Source: Leptasterias polaris (lineage: Eukaryota > Echinodermata > Asteroidea > Forcipulatida > Asteriidae). From it: DNA of 64,000 nucleotides. A model generated the notes under the pieces. The model was not told the DNA's origin. It did not search any database and saw nothing but the letters and a program-made list of their open reading frames with translations. Both the position numbers and the translations under genes were made by a program. Position 1 is the stretch's first letter. Every line of letters starts with the position of its first letter. Shown here piece by piece: positions 52,040 through 63,838 of this stretch. The stretch covers positions 1,237,001-1,301,000 of the forward strand of contig JAZGTN010000016.1 in the NCBI GenBank assembly GCA_037783415.1, given 5' to 3'.

Positions 52040-53100
52040 CGGAAAAGTCATCACGCCATTGATTTTACCAATACAGCCTTGCTCTCAAATCTTGTCCAAA
52101 CACGTTCAGTCCAAATTTGTTTACAGTCCTTCAATATCACCCCAGGGTAAATTTGATTACATTTAAAACCTTCTCTCAGAATTTGTATTTGTTCCAACCC
52201 TTTACTTTATTGGTCAGGTGCATCCTTTGTCTTCATAATTATTATAATGGCTATAGATATAGGTGCCTTACAACATGATCGCTGTTCATCAGGCACACTT
52301 TTAGACCATTCCTCAAACCTTCTCAACTCCCTGGGGAGCACACAACCCCAACCTTCTTAATGAGCGCCAAGAGGTTAACTGTTTCCGTAGTCGAGCAGTA
52401 TAAGAAGTATGTCAGTATTTTGGTGACCCACAAACGGGCAACAATAATATCATTATCAGAACAACTTTATTAGAGAGGAGATCAACTAGTCAGTGAGTCA
52501 CATTACTCAGGATCAACAAAACACATGGTCCCTAGAGGGCGCGTTTAGACTTTTTTAAGTCCCTTACTCAATATTTACCGAACACAATACAGTCTCAGCC
52601 CTCTCACATGTTTCCATTTATACACCTGGGTTAAAACCCACATATCTGCCGAGCTACGTGATTATCGATAGGTAGTACTGTACATCGAACGCTTCAAACG
52701 CCGAGCTAAGCATAACTACGTAGCTATTTTAACGCAAAAACATTGCATCATTGCTAAAAGCCTTATTGCCCTAATATGGTAGAGTAGTATCCCAGCAGCC
52801 TTCACGATGTCATGCTCTGTTTGTTAGCCATGTATTTCTGCATCGAACGTGATTTTTCCCTGCATTTTCGACCCTTTTTGGAGGGGGGGGGGGCAAAAAC
52901 ATGGGGAGTTGAACGCAGTATGCCCTACCGCAGAAGGAAATACTGATAAACAACTCATCGTGAAAACTCCGAACTTGAAGCTACGAATAAAGGTGATTTG
53001 ACGGAAATTTTGAACGACAAAAATGTGTGAAACTGAAAGCAACTTTTATGTTACTTATGTGCACGTTTATATGCCTTGTATTTACGACTTTATGGTATTT
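52040..53100. other. intergenic, partly duplicated
   Basis: 52325-52380 matches 36260-36310 (AACTCCCTGGGGAGCACACA). 52440-53080 has no counterpart in the copy A flank and no recognised gene. Confidence 0.4.
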
Positions 53101-53106
53101 ACAAAA

Positions 53107-53350
53107 TAGTCCATGAGCCAGGGGCTGAAATTTCACATATTGGTACCACCTCGAGGGACTAATTCTAATATTCGGAAGAGGCTTAGAGGTTTTAGATTTT
53201 ACGGTGAAAATCTTTCGAAAACTGGTAGAAATCTAATTTTTTGGAAAGGCTATCATAGTTTATGGTAAGTGGATTATTTGCAACAAGAAAAGTGATATTA
53301 GAATTAGTCCCTTGACTTGGTACCGGCAAGTGGGGCTGGCTCATGGACTA
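53107..53350. mobile_element. inverted-repeat element, TAGTCCATGAGCCAG family
   Basis: 244 bp. Left TAGTCCATGAGCCAG and inner GGGACTAATTCTAAT pair with the right end ATTAGAATTAGTCCC and CTGGCTCATGGACTA. The paralogous sequence at about 36325-36340 (TTTACAAAAACAATA) is uninterrupted. Confidence 0.88.
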
Positions 53351-53912
53351 AAAACAATGTACTGAACCCATCAAGTTGCAGCAGGGAAATCTGTTGCTCC
53401 GGACATTACATTTTGGGGTTTTTGTGCATGCTTTTGCTTGGTATAAAGGGTGTTTTTACAAAACTTTCTTATCAATTAATGGTCAATACTGTCAACTTCT
53501 TAAAAGGTCTCATTTTGGTAAGCTGCTTCATGTCACAAGACAAATTAAACGCCATTTCTCAGCTTAGAAAACGAACGTTCCCGTGATACCAAAATGTGCA
53601 ATCCTTTACTTTTGCAGCTTCCAATCCATTGCTTTGTTTGTAACATAAGGTTCTTTGTCTTATTTGTATCATACAATTCTTTGTCTTGTTTTTGTAGCGA
53701 TCAGTTATTTGTCCCTTTTTTAAAACTTACGATCCGTTGTCCTTTTTTTGTCGGACGAGAAAACTTATTCTAACAATGCTGTCATTATTTAAAATGGGTA
53801 ATGAACATTGAAATGATTACAATTAAAAAAACGTTAGTTTAATTGCTTTTATCTTGCTTTATTTACTCTATGATTACATGAAAAATACAATGATTATTTA
53901 GCAGCTCTATTA

Positions 53913-54286
53913 AAGGCAAAGCATACCCTTGGTTTTCGGAACCGTTCCATTGTTTTAACCTTATACACGTGTTGATATATACAATTAAACTACCCTGTGA
54001 AAAATTCATTTCATAGGGTGTTCCTGAGGATGAGTAGCGCCGACAATCCGGAGCGAATATGTCCACGCAGGAAGAAAAATACACAGTATGAGAAACGTTT
54101 CTGACAGTAACGCTTCTCAGATTCAAATTTTTGGTTATAAAAACTGAAACATTTTTACGTAACCACATCTCTTCGGAGTGAAATGTTTCTTAAAATGCTT
54201 TTTACCATCGAAAGCTGCTGTAGGCTTCCAACCAAGTTTTTATTGCCATTAGTTTTAGGAGTGATTATCAAACGTATACATTCCCT
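53913..54286. mobile_element. family 1 TTAA element
   Basis: TTAA at 53909-53912; ends AGGCAAAGCATACCC and CAAACGTATACATTCCCT before TTAG. Orthologous in position to the truncated copy at 36877. Confidence 0.8.
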
Positions 54287-54879
54287 TTAGCAGTTCTATG
54301 TGATACAATGTTACAAATGGTTATAATTATTTTTTAAGAATAATCAAGCAAAAATAACAGTATGTTTATAGCATGTTTTTGAAGTACAACTCGCATGCCG
54401 CTCATATAGACCAATTGACATTTGGCCATTTTCCAAATTGCCATTATTTTTTAAACTTGAGGTTTAATCATTAAGTGAATCGTCATAATTTATTTGTTTT
54501 TGTATAATGTACTGGATATTCTTGTGCACTTTTGTGGAATACAGAATTAATATTCATCTCTGTGGAATATGCACATTGAGTGCCAGGAGTGCTAGTGTGT
54601 GATAACTCCCTTTGTATACAACACGTACGTTTGTGAATCCCGTAAATCGAGGACTTCTCTTTTTTGTTCTCCCATTGTTTGGTCTTAAAAAAATTTTTGG
54701 AGACGTCCCCATTGGTTTTGTACACGAAAGCGAAGCGAGGACGTCCTCGCACTGTCAAACACCCGGATCCCTTTTGTTAAAGTCCTCGGTGTCAACGGGT
54801 AGACACACACACACACCCAGATCACTGTCATTTGATTGGTGGAACATGCGTCACGTGCCTTTAGATAGGCTCGTCATAA

Positions 54880-55190
54880 GTGACCCGGATGTTTCAGGGG
54901 GCCTGACCTGGATCTGTTGAAAACTGACGCAGAATCATGAGTTTTAACCAGTGTCCGAGTCAGACTGCCACAGAATTGGATCAGGCTGACTGAAGACATG
55001 AGTGAGCTCTCCCTGGTACCCGGCATCCGGGTCAATTCTGAAAGGTTCAAAAAATTCTTAAGTTTTAACCAGTTTCTCATTCAGCCTGATCCAGAAATAG
55101 GTCAAGCTGACCCAAACATGAACCAGACTGACCTAGAATGGGTCAGGTTCCCAAGGACAAGTCCGGATGAACTCTGACCCAGGAGTTTTA
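54880..55190 (+). repeat. degenerate GACCCGG / CCTGACC repeats
   Basis: Loose repeats of CAGGCTGACC, CCGGGTCA and AGTTTTAACCAGT words in the 3' flank of copy C. A shorter version (38510-38585) sits in the 3' flank of copy B. Confidence 0.5.
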
Positions 55191-55325
55191 CAAAAGTGTA
55201 ATATATGTCCGTTTTATGCACGGAATGCCATTAGCTTTGATTAATTCAAATGTTTTGGTTTGATTGAGACATTTCAGATAATAATTGTTGGAAAATCATT
55301 TTTGTTCAAAGGGTAGTTTGGTTTA

Positions 55326-56149
55326 TTAATCCTCTGGTTCTTGCAATACTTCAAGCCTTGTAAGAACACCATGGGGCAAGTTTGGATCTGTGGAAAACAT
55401 ACTCAAATCCATGTAACCATTGGTTAGTTGGTACTCCTCATCGCCACCCACCATTTCAAGGTCCCCGATGTACACTGTACCAGAATACCAATAATAAGCC
55501 TCGTTCCTTAACAATTCAACCGCACCCTGATCTGGCTTTGAAGTGTCAATTTCAAATTCCCCAAAGGTCCCAATTGATTTGACAAGACGGTCTCGCTCAC
55601 CACTCCAGTCTCGGTCAAACTTAAATGAGAGCTCAACTGGGGCACCTTGCTTGAATCCGTGTGGAATGCTAACAGCCATTAACGACTTATCCGTGTACCT
55701 ACCATATGAAATGAGGCCCACAAAAGCTATACCCTTGGTGAGGCCATACTTTGCAATGGTGACTCTATTACTTAGGAATCTGTTATGGAATGGATCATTT
55801 GCCTCAAGGTGGTGAACCAAGAGGAAGCCTTTCTTATTGAAGTCGACATCAGCAAGGTGACGTTTCACGGCTGCCTCGACTCTCTCCTTGTTTGACACGC
55901 GTCCCATCAGCGAGTTCAGGATGCGACGGAAGGCGTCGTCGGAGAGGTTCTCAAAGATGGAGTGGACGGTCACCACACTTGGATTGTCGAAGTTGTCGAA
56001 ATAGAGAAAGTCTTTGATGTCACCGCTGATGAGATTCAGGCCGACATCGCCGTGTTTCAGGGACTGGATGAAGGTACGTGATGCTTTATACAGTGATCCC
56101 ACACCTGGTATGTACTCCAGAAAACTACTGATGGTATTGGCGACATCAT
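55326..56149 (-). CDS. copy C exon 2
   Basis: 824 bp. Opens DDVANTISSFLEYIPGVGSL; open to a stop at 55326. The flanking intron sequence departs from copies A and B about 25 bp upstream of the acceptor. Confidence 0.9.
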
Positions 56150-58904
56150 CTGAAAACAGTGCAGGAGAAAATTTGAAACATGTTTCTATTTTGTGTTAGT
56201 AAAATTCTCAAGTCACAAACCACCAGGGAAACTGTTTTAATAATTTGGGATTGAACAAAGAAATATTACCAGAGCGAGATTTGAACCAACGATCACCCGG
56301 TTTAACGTGCCGGTGTGACAAGAGTCTGGTGTCCAACCCCACCCCCCCCCCCCCTCTCCCCGGAGATGATGTCCCCCCCCCCCCCCCCCCCATACGGCGA
56401 ACTATGCATAAACTTCCTTCAGCCCATGTTAATTTCCCATATTGTGGGGGGAAAGATTTCTCTTTGACACCTCTTTATTCAAAGAGTTATTAGCTGTTCC
56501 GACGTAGTAGTCGGAACAACTATTGTTTTCGTCGAGATTTTTATTTGTTTTCCTATTATTTGTCTTTCTTTCCCTAAAACCCTATTGACTTAACCTGTGA
56601 CTTTTCTGACTCTCATATGTCAATTTTAGCAATACAAAACTGTAGTCAAATGTTATACCAAATTGAAGCTTATGCCCTGACCTAAATTTGAGATGTAATT
56701 AGATTAAAATTCTGAAATAATTATTCACGTGACAGCGTTGTGAATATTTAATTAGCCAAATTTGTATATATTATATCTCAAGAAGTACACATCCGATCCT
56801 CAATTTTTGTTCACATATGGACTTGTCTTGCATTGTTAATGTCAATTCTTGTCTAACAATACCCATGACGTCATCATGACGTCACCTTTTGCGCGTTTTC
56901 GTTCTGTGTACTAACCGCATGGCGTTAAAAGTGTAAATGTTTAGCTGGTCAAAATCACATTATTTTTTCAATAAATTAGATTGGAATAAGTCGCTGTCAT
57001 CGTGTTCCTTATCAAATGTGTTAGTATGAAAAACATATTTTGTTTTCTGTGACGTCATCAGGTGTCAAATAACGGTAATTCAAAGTTTAATACTCAAAAT
57101 ATCATATCTCCCGAACCACAAGTCATAAAATTGTAATATTTGTTTTGTATGGTAGCTTTCAACAATTGCGAAATTTTCTTAACCAAGATGACCCCACTTT
57201 GACCTTTACTTCCGGTCCAAACAGGAAGCTCAAAACTTTAGATAACCATATCTCCTGAACCACATGTCATCAGGTTGTAATGTTTGTGTTGTATTGTAGC
57301 TTGCAGCACTTGCGACATTTTATTCAAAAAATTACCTTACTTTGACCTTTACTTCCGGTTTAAACAGGAAGTTCAAAAATTGAAATAATCATATCTCCTG
57401 AACCACATGTCATAAGGTCGTATTGTTTGTGATTTCTTGTAGCTTAGAAAGCTCGAAATTAAGAAAAAGACCGGACGGCTCTGTGATTGTTAGTTACAAT
57501 CACTATCTCTAGTTTTCTTTGTATTTTGCTTTGTTCACAAAATTAGTAAAATTCTATCACACAAATAAGCAATTGGGTTACAAATTAAAAAGGCAGATTA
57601 ATTTGGAGACATAATTTTAAAATATGCTAATAATTATATTGTTATGATTCGCAACGATGCTCCATTGAAAGCTATATGCTTCTGACAGGGTGCGTTCGGT
57701 TAGCTTGACCGGGTCGTTCACCCGGATGATCCCCCCCCCCCCCCCCCGACATGAGCTAACTGAATGCCATCTTCTCGTAACATTTATAACAATGCAAAGG
57801 ACAGCCGAAGGGAACTATTTTCAATGTGTGCGACTCTTCGTGCATTTACGAAAATATATCGTAATATAATCATTGTGGTGGTAAACCTAGCCTGTTGGGG
57901 TTAAATTCCCATTTTTAATCCATTTCTAGGTCAGCCTCAACCAGAGATAGGCCTGTATCGTGGGATTTGGGTTTCATGGTTTTGTTCGTTTAGCACTGCG
58001 AGTCCACGTGGTGGCCGTTTCCTCGCTGTAGAGTATGTATGTGTATAATGTACATGTATACATGTACATGTACATACCTGTGCACGCGCAGCCCTGTTGT
58101 ACGAGGTTGACAAACCACATCGACCCCACAGTATTTATGACGCTGTCGCTTTTGCATATAGACAAGGGTATATCGGCTAAAGTGATTTCCTGGCTTGCTG
58201 TGGTTTCATATGAAGACTTGGGGCCAATCAAGCAAATTGGACGCAACCCCAGACTGCACAGCATGCCAAAAGGAACAGTTGATGATGACATCAATTTTTT
58301 CCAACAGGTGTTGCCAATTTTTTAGAAGATTAAATTCAATGAGAATTTAAAGGTGTATTTGCTCTATGTGAATTGCCCCAGACGGTGGGTGTCAAGGCTA
58401 TTTATTCCATTGTCCCACCAAAACCAAGTCAACAACACGTAAATAAAAAGTCATACGAGTTCGGTCCCTTAAGATATCACACAAGTTTGTTTGGTTTTTG
58501 ACCCAGGTTTCAGCCCAATTGTTATATCTGTGTTTTGCAACATACTGAGGTGGCTAGTTATTTGAACACCCAGCCCTCACAAAACTAGCCCCGCCCACTT
58601 CCTAGCTTCGTGTCAACACTTGTTGTTTGTTACTGAACCACAAGAAACTCAAAATCTCACCGTCCATGCTGTCCGTGCTCAGTGCCTTCATCAGAGTGTC
58701 TAAACGGGCCGACATACTTTCTTTGATTGTCTTCAAGCCATGAAGATCATCCCTGATTCCATTCATGGCTACCTGGATCTCATCTCTAGAAATGTTGCTC
58801 ACACACCCCGTGTTGGACACAGTCGAGACGGCTGTCCCACTAGTTACTGACAACTCACCGGCAACTACGAACAAAACAAACCACATACCCACAAATCGCT
58901 CCAT
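55326..58904 (-). CDS. secreted two-exon protein gene, copy C (355 residues)
   Basis: Exon 1 58661-58904 and exon 2 55326-56149, joined through G|AT. Compact intron of 2.5 kb. Same layout as copy B: signal peptide, NIS sequon, coiled coil, hydrophobic helix, invariant block, variable C terminus (YYWYSGTVYIGDLEMV, NGYMDLSMFS, ending RLEVLQEPED). It differs from copy B mainly after FVGLISY. An AATAAA overlaps the stop region at 55322-55327 (minus strand). This copy is the simplest gene model and the most likely to be active. Family not recognised. Confidence 0.85.
56175..57070. other. copy C intron, no gene
   Basis: C runs at 56340-56355 and 56374-56391. TTAGCTGTTCCGACGTAGTA at 56488 opens a repeat-like stretch that leads into the tandem units at 57075. 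Confidence 0.45.
57075..57440. repeat. three tandem units of about 128 bp
   Basis: Each unit has ATATCTCCTGAACCACATGT, CATAAGGTTGTAAT-like words, TTTGACCTTTACTTCCGGT and AACAGGAAG. Confidence 0.75.
57688..57880. mobile_element. truncated relative of the GGGTGCGTTCG element
   Basis: Starts GGGTGCGTTCGGTTAGCTTG and shares ACATGAGCTAA, GGACAGCCG and TTTACGAAAA with 32742-33291, but the right terminal repeat is missing. Confidence 0.7.
58661..58904 (-). CDS. copy C exon 1
   Basis: 244 bp, MERFVGMWFVLFVVAGELSV to DSMD plus one base; donor G|GTGAGA. The start codon is set by the signal peptide and by agreement of all three copies. Confidence 0.88.
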
Positions 58905-59074
58905 ATTCGCTGAAATTCTCCAGATTAATCGTTTCAAACTAAAAAGAAAGCTCCCAAGAATAAGAATCTAATTTGTATCTGCGCTCTTGCAATTTTGACG
59001 ACAAGGCTCTCGATCTTTGCGAATAACATTTCGGATCTGCCGTGCCTGCACTCATTTTGTTCCAGGCAAACGAA

Positions 59075-59098
59075 GGCTAATTAACATAAATGGGCGTG
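59075..59098 (-). promoter_or_regulatory. conserved promoter block, copy C
   Basis: CACGCCCATTTATGTTAATT then AGCC, about 172-195 nt upstream of the copy C start codon; same block as in A and B. Confidence 0.5.
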
Positions 59099-59309
59099 TT
59101 AAAGGCATAACCGGCGTACTATATAAGCCAATCAGAAGCATTCCATTGTTGCCTAGTAGACCCTTAGGTCACTGAGGTCAACTATCAAGGTCCCTTCCCA
59201 CCCTCATAAATTCCTATTCCCTCGACACTTCATTTATGCCTCAAAGTCATTGCTCTGTAATGGATCTCTACTATAATATAGCTTTACATTGGCCTCTTGA
59301 TCTGCTTAA

Positions 59310-59653
59310 AGGCAAAGTATACCTTCGGTTTTTGGAAGCTTTCAATGTAGATATATACAACAAAACTAACCTGTGAAATTTTATTTCAAAAGGTGGTTGC
59401 GTTTTTGAGATATTGCCAAAAAACCGGAGCGAATATTATGTCCATGCAGGAAAAGGAATATACAATCTAGGAAGCGTTTCTGGGGGCATACAAACTGATA
59501 CTATTTTGACATAACCACAAAACTTCGAAGTGAAATGTTTCTCAAAATGCTTTATACTCAGGTCGAAAAAAAGAAGCTGCTGTAGGCTTCTAACCAATAT
59601 GTTTATATTGCCATTAATTTTAAGAGTGATTACCAAACGTATATACAGACCTT
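59310..59653. mobile_element. family 1 TTAA element
   Basis: After TTAA, AGGCAAAGTATACCTTCGG; right end CCAAACGTATATACAGACCT with a degraded flank. Confidence 0.7.
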
Positions 59654-59886
59654 GTAAGACTACAGCCGGTTCACTAAAAAGTTCAAGGTCATTTGTTTTG
59701 TTTCGAGGAAGAATTTCTATCACGTTTTCAAAAACCTTATCTCTATGAATCTTTGTTTTCTCCATCTCTTTATTTTAATATTATTGTTTACGTGACTCTC
59801 TTTGTCTGCATTGTTTAGATAAACAAGGTATTAGTGGTTTTCTGTGTATTATGGAAAGGTGCATTAATCAAATTTAGGACGTTTAA

Positions 59887-60213
59887 AATAGGGTGTGTAC
59901 AACATTGGAAAGATTGAAAATATAAATGTTCACATATTTGCACATCTTACATGGTATAAAGATGGTCATGGTGGAAATTGTTTTGCTTGAAATGCTATAT
60001 AGGAAATAAGTAAAACAATTAGTCTTTATCACTGGTGATAAAATCCGATGTCTGAAAGCAGTAAAAACATAATGGAGGTTTTCACTGTTTTCTCGTGATT
60101 CCAAAAGACCCGATTTAGCAAAAACTGTTACAGGTTTGTTATTTCATGTATATGTTGGGTAACATCAAGTGTGAATACTGGTCTTTGACAATTACCATTG
60201 TTGTACATTGTCT
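59887..60213. mobile_element. family 2 TTAA element, inverted
   Basis: TTAA at 59883-59886 and 60214-60217. GGGTGTGTACAACATTGG opens it; the interior is the reverse complement of 27380-27717. Confidence 0.75.
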
Positions 60214-60550
60214 TTAATAAGGCCCGGCAACTTAATTTTTAAAAGTACAATTACAATTAATGTCACGGTTTCCAAAATACACACATAATAATTCCATTCA
60301 TGCATTGGGGAGTAGTTCACTGAGTGTGAAATCTTCATGGATTGTTGATTTGCATTTTATTATTAATGTGACAATAACATTTTGTCTTTTTGTGAAAAAC
60401 AATCCTTTGTCTTTCCTGAAACATAAAGAACATAACCTTTGTCTTTTCAGAAACAAAAAATACTGTGCAGCCTTTGTCTTCTTCTTCTTCTTCTTCTATT
60501 TTTTTTCTTTCTTCTTTTTTCTTATTGTTTTTAACGAGCATTCGTCTTAA

Positions 60551-60947
60551 AAGGCACTGGACACGTTTGGTAGTTATCAAAGACCAGTATTGCCACTTGG
60601 TGTATCCCAACATATGCATAAAATAACAAACCTGTGAAAATTTGGGCTGAATTGGTCATCGTAAGTTGCAAGAAAATAATGAAAGAAAAAACACCCTTGT
60701 TGCACAAAATAAATGTGTGTGCTAGTTCGGCTTCACAGATGCCTAAAAAAGGCTCAGGCCTGAAGTTTTTTTTTTTTCAGATTCATTTATTGCAGTGAGA
60801 AATTACCTCTTTCTCAAAAACTACGTTACTTCAGAGGGTTTCTCACAATGTTTTATACTATAACACTACAGCTCTCCGTTGCTCGTTACCAAGTAAGTTT
60901 TTATGCTAACATATATTTTGTGTAATTACCAAATGTGTCCAGTGCCT
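60551..60947. mobile_element. TTAA-flanked element, AAGGCACTGGACAC family
   Basis: TTAA at 60547-60550 and 60948-60951; ends AAGGCACTGGACACGTTTGG and CCAAATGTGTCCAGTGCC. The third repeat unit (about 62232-62246) shows the uninterrupted target with one TTAA. Confidence 0.9.
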
Positions 60948-60988
60948 TTAAAACGGTGACGTTTCGTACCAAGCACGGCTGAACCTAG

Positions 60989-61282
60989 CCTTTTGTCAAG
61001 GCTTTCGTGGCTTGGAGCCGCGATCCCAAGCGACTGAAATGGGAGACCACGAATGTGTTTCTTTAATCTCGATTTTTGCTACCCGAAACGGTAACAAAAG
61101 TCCAAACCAATCAGAAGCGCATAGCACACGTTTCATACTTCATGAATAATTCATTTTAAAAAACGCCAACAAGTTGGAAAAGGCCCTCGTGGCTTCGCCA
61201 CTCGGTTCGCGCGCGTGGTCTCTCGTTCCAGTCGCTCCACTGGTTACAAAGCTGTCCAAGCCACGATTGCCTTGACAAAAGG
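60989..61282. mobile_element. inverted-repeat element, CCTTTTGTCAAGG family
   Basis: CCTTTTGTCAAGGCTTTCGT and TGGCTTGGA on the left pair with TCCAAGCCACGATTGCCTTG and ACAAAAGG on the right. Inserted in repeat unit 1; units 2-4 are uninterrupted there. Confidence 0.82.
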
Positions 61283-61639
61283 GACCTGTTCGTTGCAACG
61301 CACCTGTGGTACATAATATTATTGACAAGTTTTGGGGGTTTTCTCCATATGTTAAAAGGGTCTGTTTTGCTTCTTTTTATTCTTTTATTAACGACCTTTT
61401 TATCTAGGTAATTCATTGTCTTTTCTGAAACGTAAAATCCTCAGAACCCCTTGCCTTCGAAATTGTGACCACCATTATGAGCTTGATTTTGTTTTTCTTG
61501 GTTTTTTTCTTTCTATTTTTCAACGAGCGTTGGTCTTTAATAACGGTGACGTTTCGTACCAAGCACGGCGGAACCCTGCAGTGAGGGACATGTTGGTCGC
61601 AACGCACCTGTGGCCTTCCTCCATGGTCGAACGTCACCG

Positions 61640-62090
61640 TTTCAGCGATCTTCAGGATATAAGGGTAGGCCTACATTTCTCTACCAGTAAACAAAACTGA
61701 ACAGACAAATATATTTTCCCAATCCCCTCTACTCCATTCGAAACGAGATTTATTTCCTTACCTTGGGAATATTTAATACTGCGAGAAAAGAAGATGAAAT
61801 TCAATCCAAGAGAGCCACAAATCTTTACACGTCACTGCTGCATATTTATTCATATTTTTCTTGAGTTTTTATCGATTGTATTGTTGAGATGGGAGAGCTC
61901 GTGTGGCAATTTCTTTTTATATAATTTCGTTTTGTGAAGGTTCTAATTGCTTGTGTGTTTTCGTTTAGTATATACCGAAGAGTAAGTGAAATGTCTCCAG
62001 TAGTTGATCTGTAATGACGATGGCGAGCAAACTGGTGGGTGTTGTTGGTATATTTATGGTTGCAGCCTTTGTCTTTCTAAAACATAAAAT
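61640..62090. other. spacer between repeat units, no gene
   Basis: AT-rich; nothing recognised. Confidence 0.4.
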
Positions 62091-62334
62091 ATGTCTTTTC
62101 TGAAACATAAAATCTTCAGAAACTTTTGTCTTTTTCGAACTTGTGACCACCCTATAGGCCCCTATACGAACTTTTTTGTCTTCTTCTTCTCCCTTTTTTC
62201 TTGTTTTTGTTTCTTCTTTTTTTTTTACGAGCATTCGTCTTTAAAACGGTGACGTTTCGTACCAAGCACGACTGAACCCTGCAGCAAGGGACATGTTTGT
62301 TGCAACGCACCTGCGGTACTATTGACCAGCTTGA

Positions 62335-63838
62335 TTATACGCTACAGAAGAACACAAAGTAACACACGGTTGTTGATAGTTGAAACGTTTATTTACTCGA
62401 TGCTGGTGGAGGCTCTCACTGCCTACTCTCTGACTTTCAGTTTCACCCGGTATTTATTGTAAAACCCAAGACTACTTGTTGCAGCAAGAAGTATAACCGT
62501 ATTAGGACTTGTTTTACACCTCATTAAGAATACATTTGAATAATTAAACAATATAAGAATATGTATGGATGGTTTAAAGAAAGGGGTTGTACTAAACAAA
62601 TGAGTTGGAAGAGGTTGCCCCATATTTGGGTACGTTTGACCAGTGCCTGGCACTCTCTGTCATCACAGTGGAATGTGAAGACCCATACACACTTGGCACT
62701 ATTGTCCTGACTTAGAACAATGAGACTACTATAACTGAAAGCATAGAGGTCTATTGACACTGCTACAATCTCAGAGGACACTCTCAGATATTGATATTAT
62801 TTCGTATTTTAAGTGCAAGCTTTTCGTTGGGTGATAGTACGTTGTTAGTGTGACATGGCTGGATAATCCTTATGATTTTTGTACTTGTTTAATTTTTCCT
62901 GTTTAATTTTAAATAGCCTACCTCCCAAGTCATGGATACTTTTACATTCCAAATTCCCCTTTTACTTTCCAGATAGTGTTTCCCCTGAGGGGATGGCCTA
63001 AAATAAAGCCAGCCCTTTATCAGTACTGATTGCCATTTGCATGACCGCATTCCCTTTCTCCCTAGTGATAGGTTTATTACTTCTGCTTGTATGCAAATAT
63101 TGTGACCCCTGGTCTTTTCCCCAAGACCATGTTTTTTCCAGCTAAGACAATTCAATTGCAGACCGGCAGTGGACTTGACCACATCACATTTTCTGGTTGC
63201 TCCATCATTGACATTTCTGCCTAGAACTTTGGTCTGTTGTGGATTTGGTTTTCAAAGCTATTTGTGATTTTAATTTGTAACTCGCTTTGATACTGTGTTG
63301 GTTTTTTAGGGTTTAGTTTTTTAAGTTTCATAGGCCTATCTTTTGTTCATAGTTATTTGATTATTTTTCAATTCAATTCTAAGCAACGTTTATTTCCATA
63401 TATTATCATCAAGGAAAAAGTACGGTCAATACTTATTCGAATATCTAATTTATGGTTATAATGGACTTCCGATTTGTTAATTGTTGAATCCATTTCTAGG
63501 CTTGAGTTCAGATTCTAGTCAAGTTGAAGTTATTTGAATTGTTTGGTTCTTCTCCATTACCATTTTCATTGAGTTGAGGAAATAAATTATCTTTTCTTTC
63601 TTGTTCCTAAAAAGTCAGTGGCCATTGTCTCTTTTTTATCAAATTGCCTCGCGCCTTTATCCTCACTGGATCCTAGGTACACAATTTCTCATTGCAAGCG
63701 AGTTCCCAAAAGCGGCATTTATCAGAAAATCCATTTTATTTATCATTTATTATCATTTATTTCAAAGTGTTCCATTTTTCCGGGTTACATTAGCACAAAT
63801 TGACAAGTTTTTTTTTTTTTTCTCCTATGTTAATTTTT
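62335..63838. other. spacer, no certain gene
   Basis: A minus-strand frame at 62524-62781 has a protein-like composition (IDLYAFSYSSLIVL, VWVFTFHCDDRECQALVK) but no clear splice donor. The rest is AT-rich. Confidence 0.35.
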
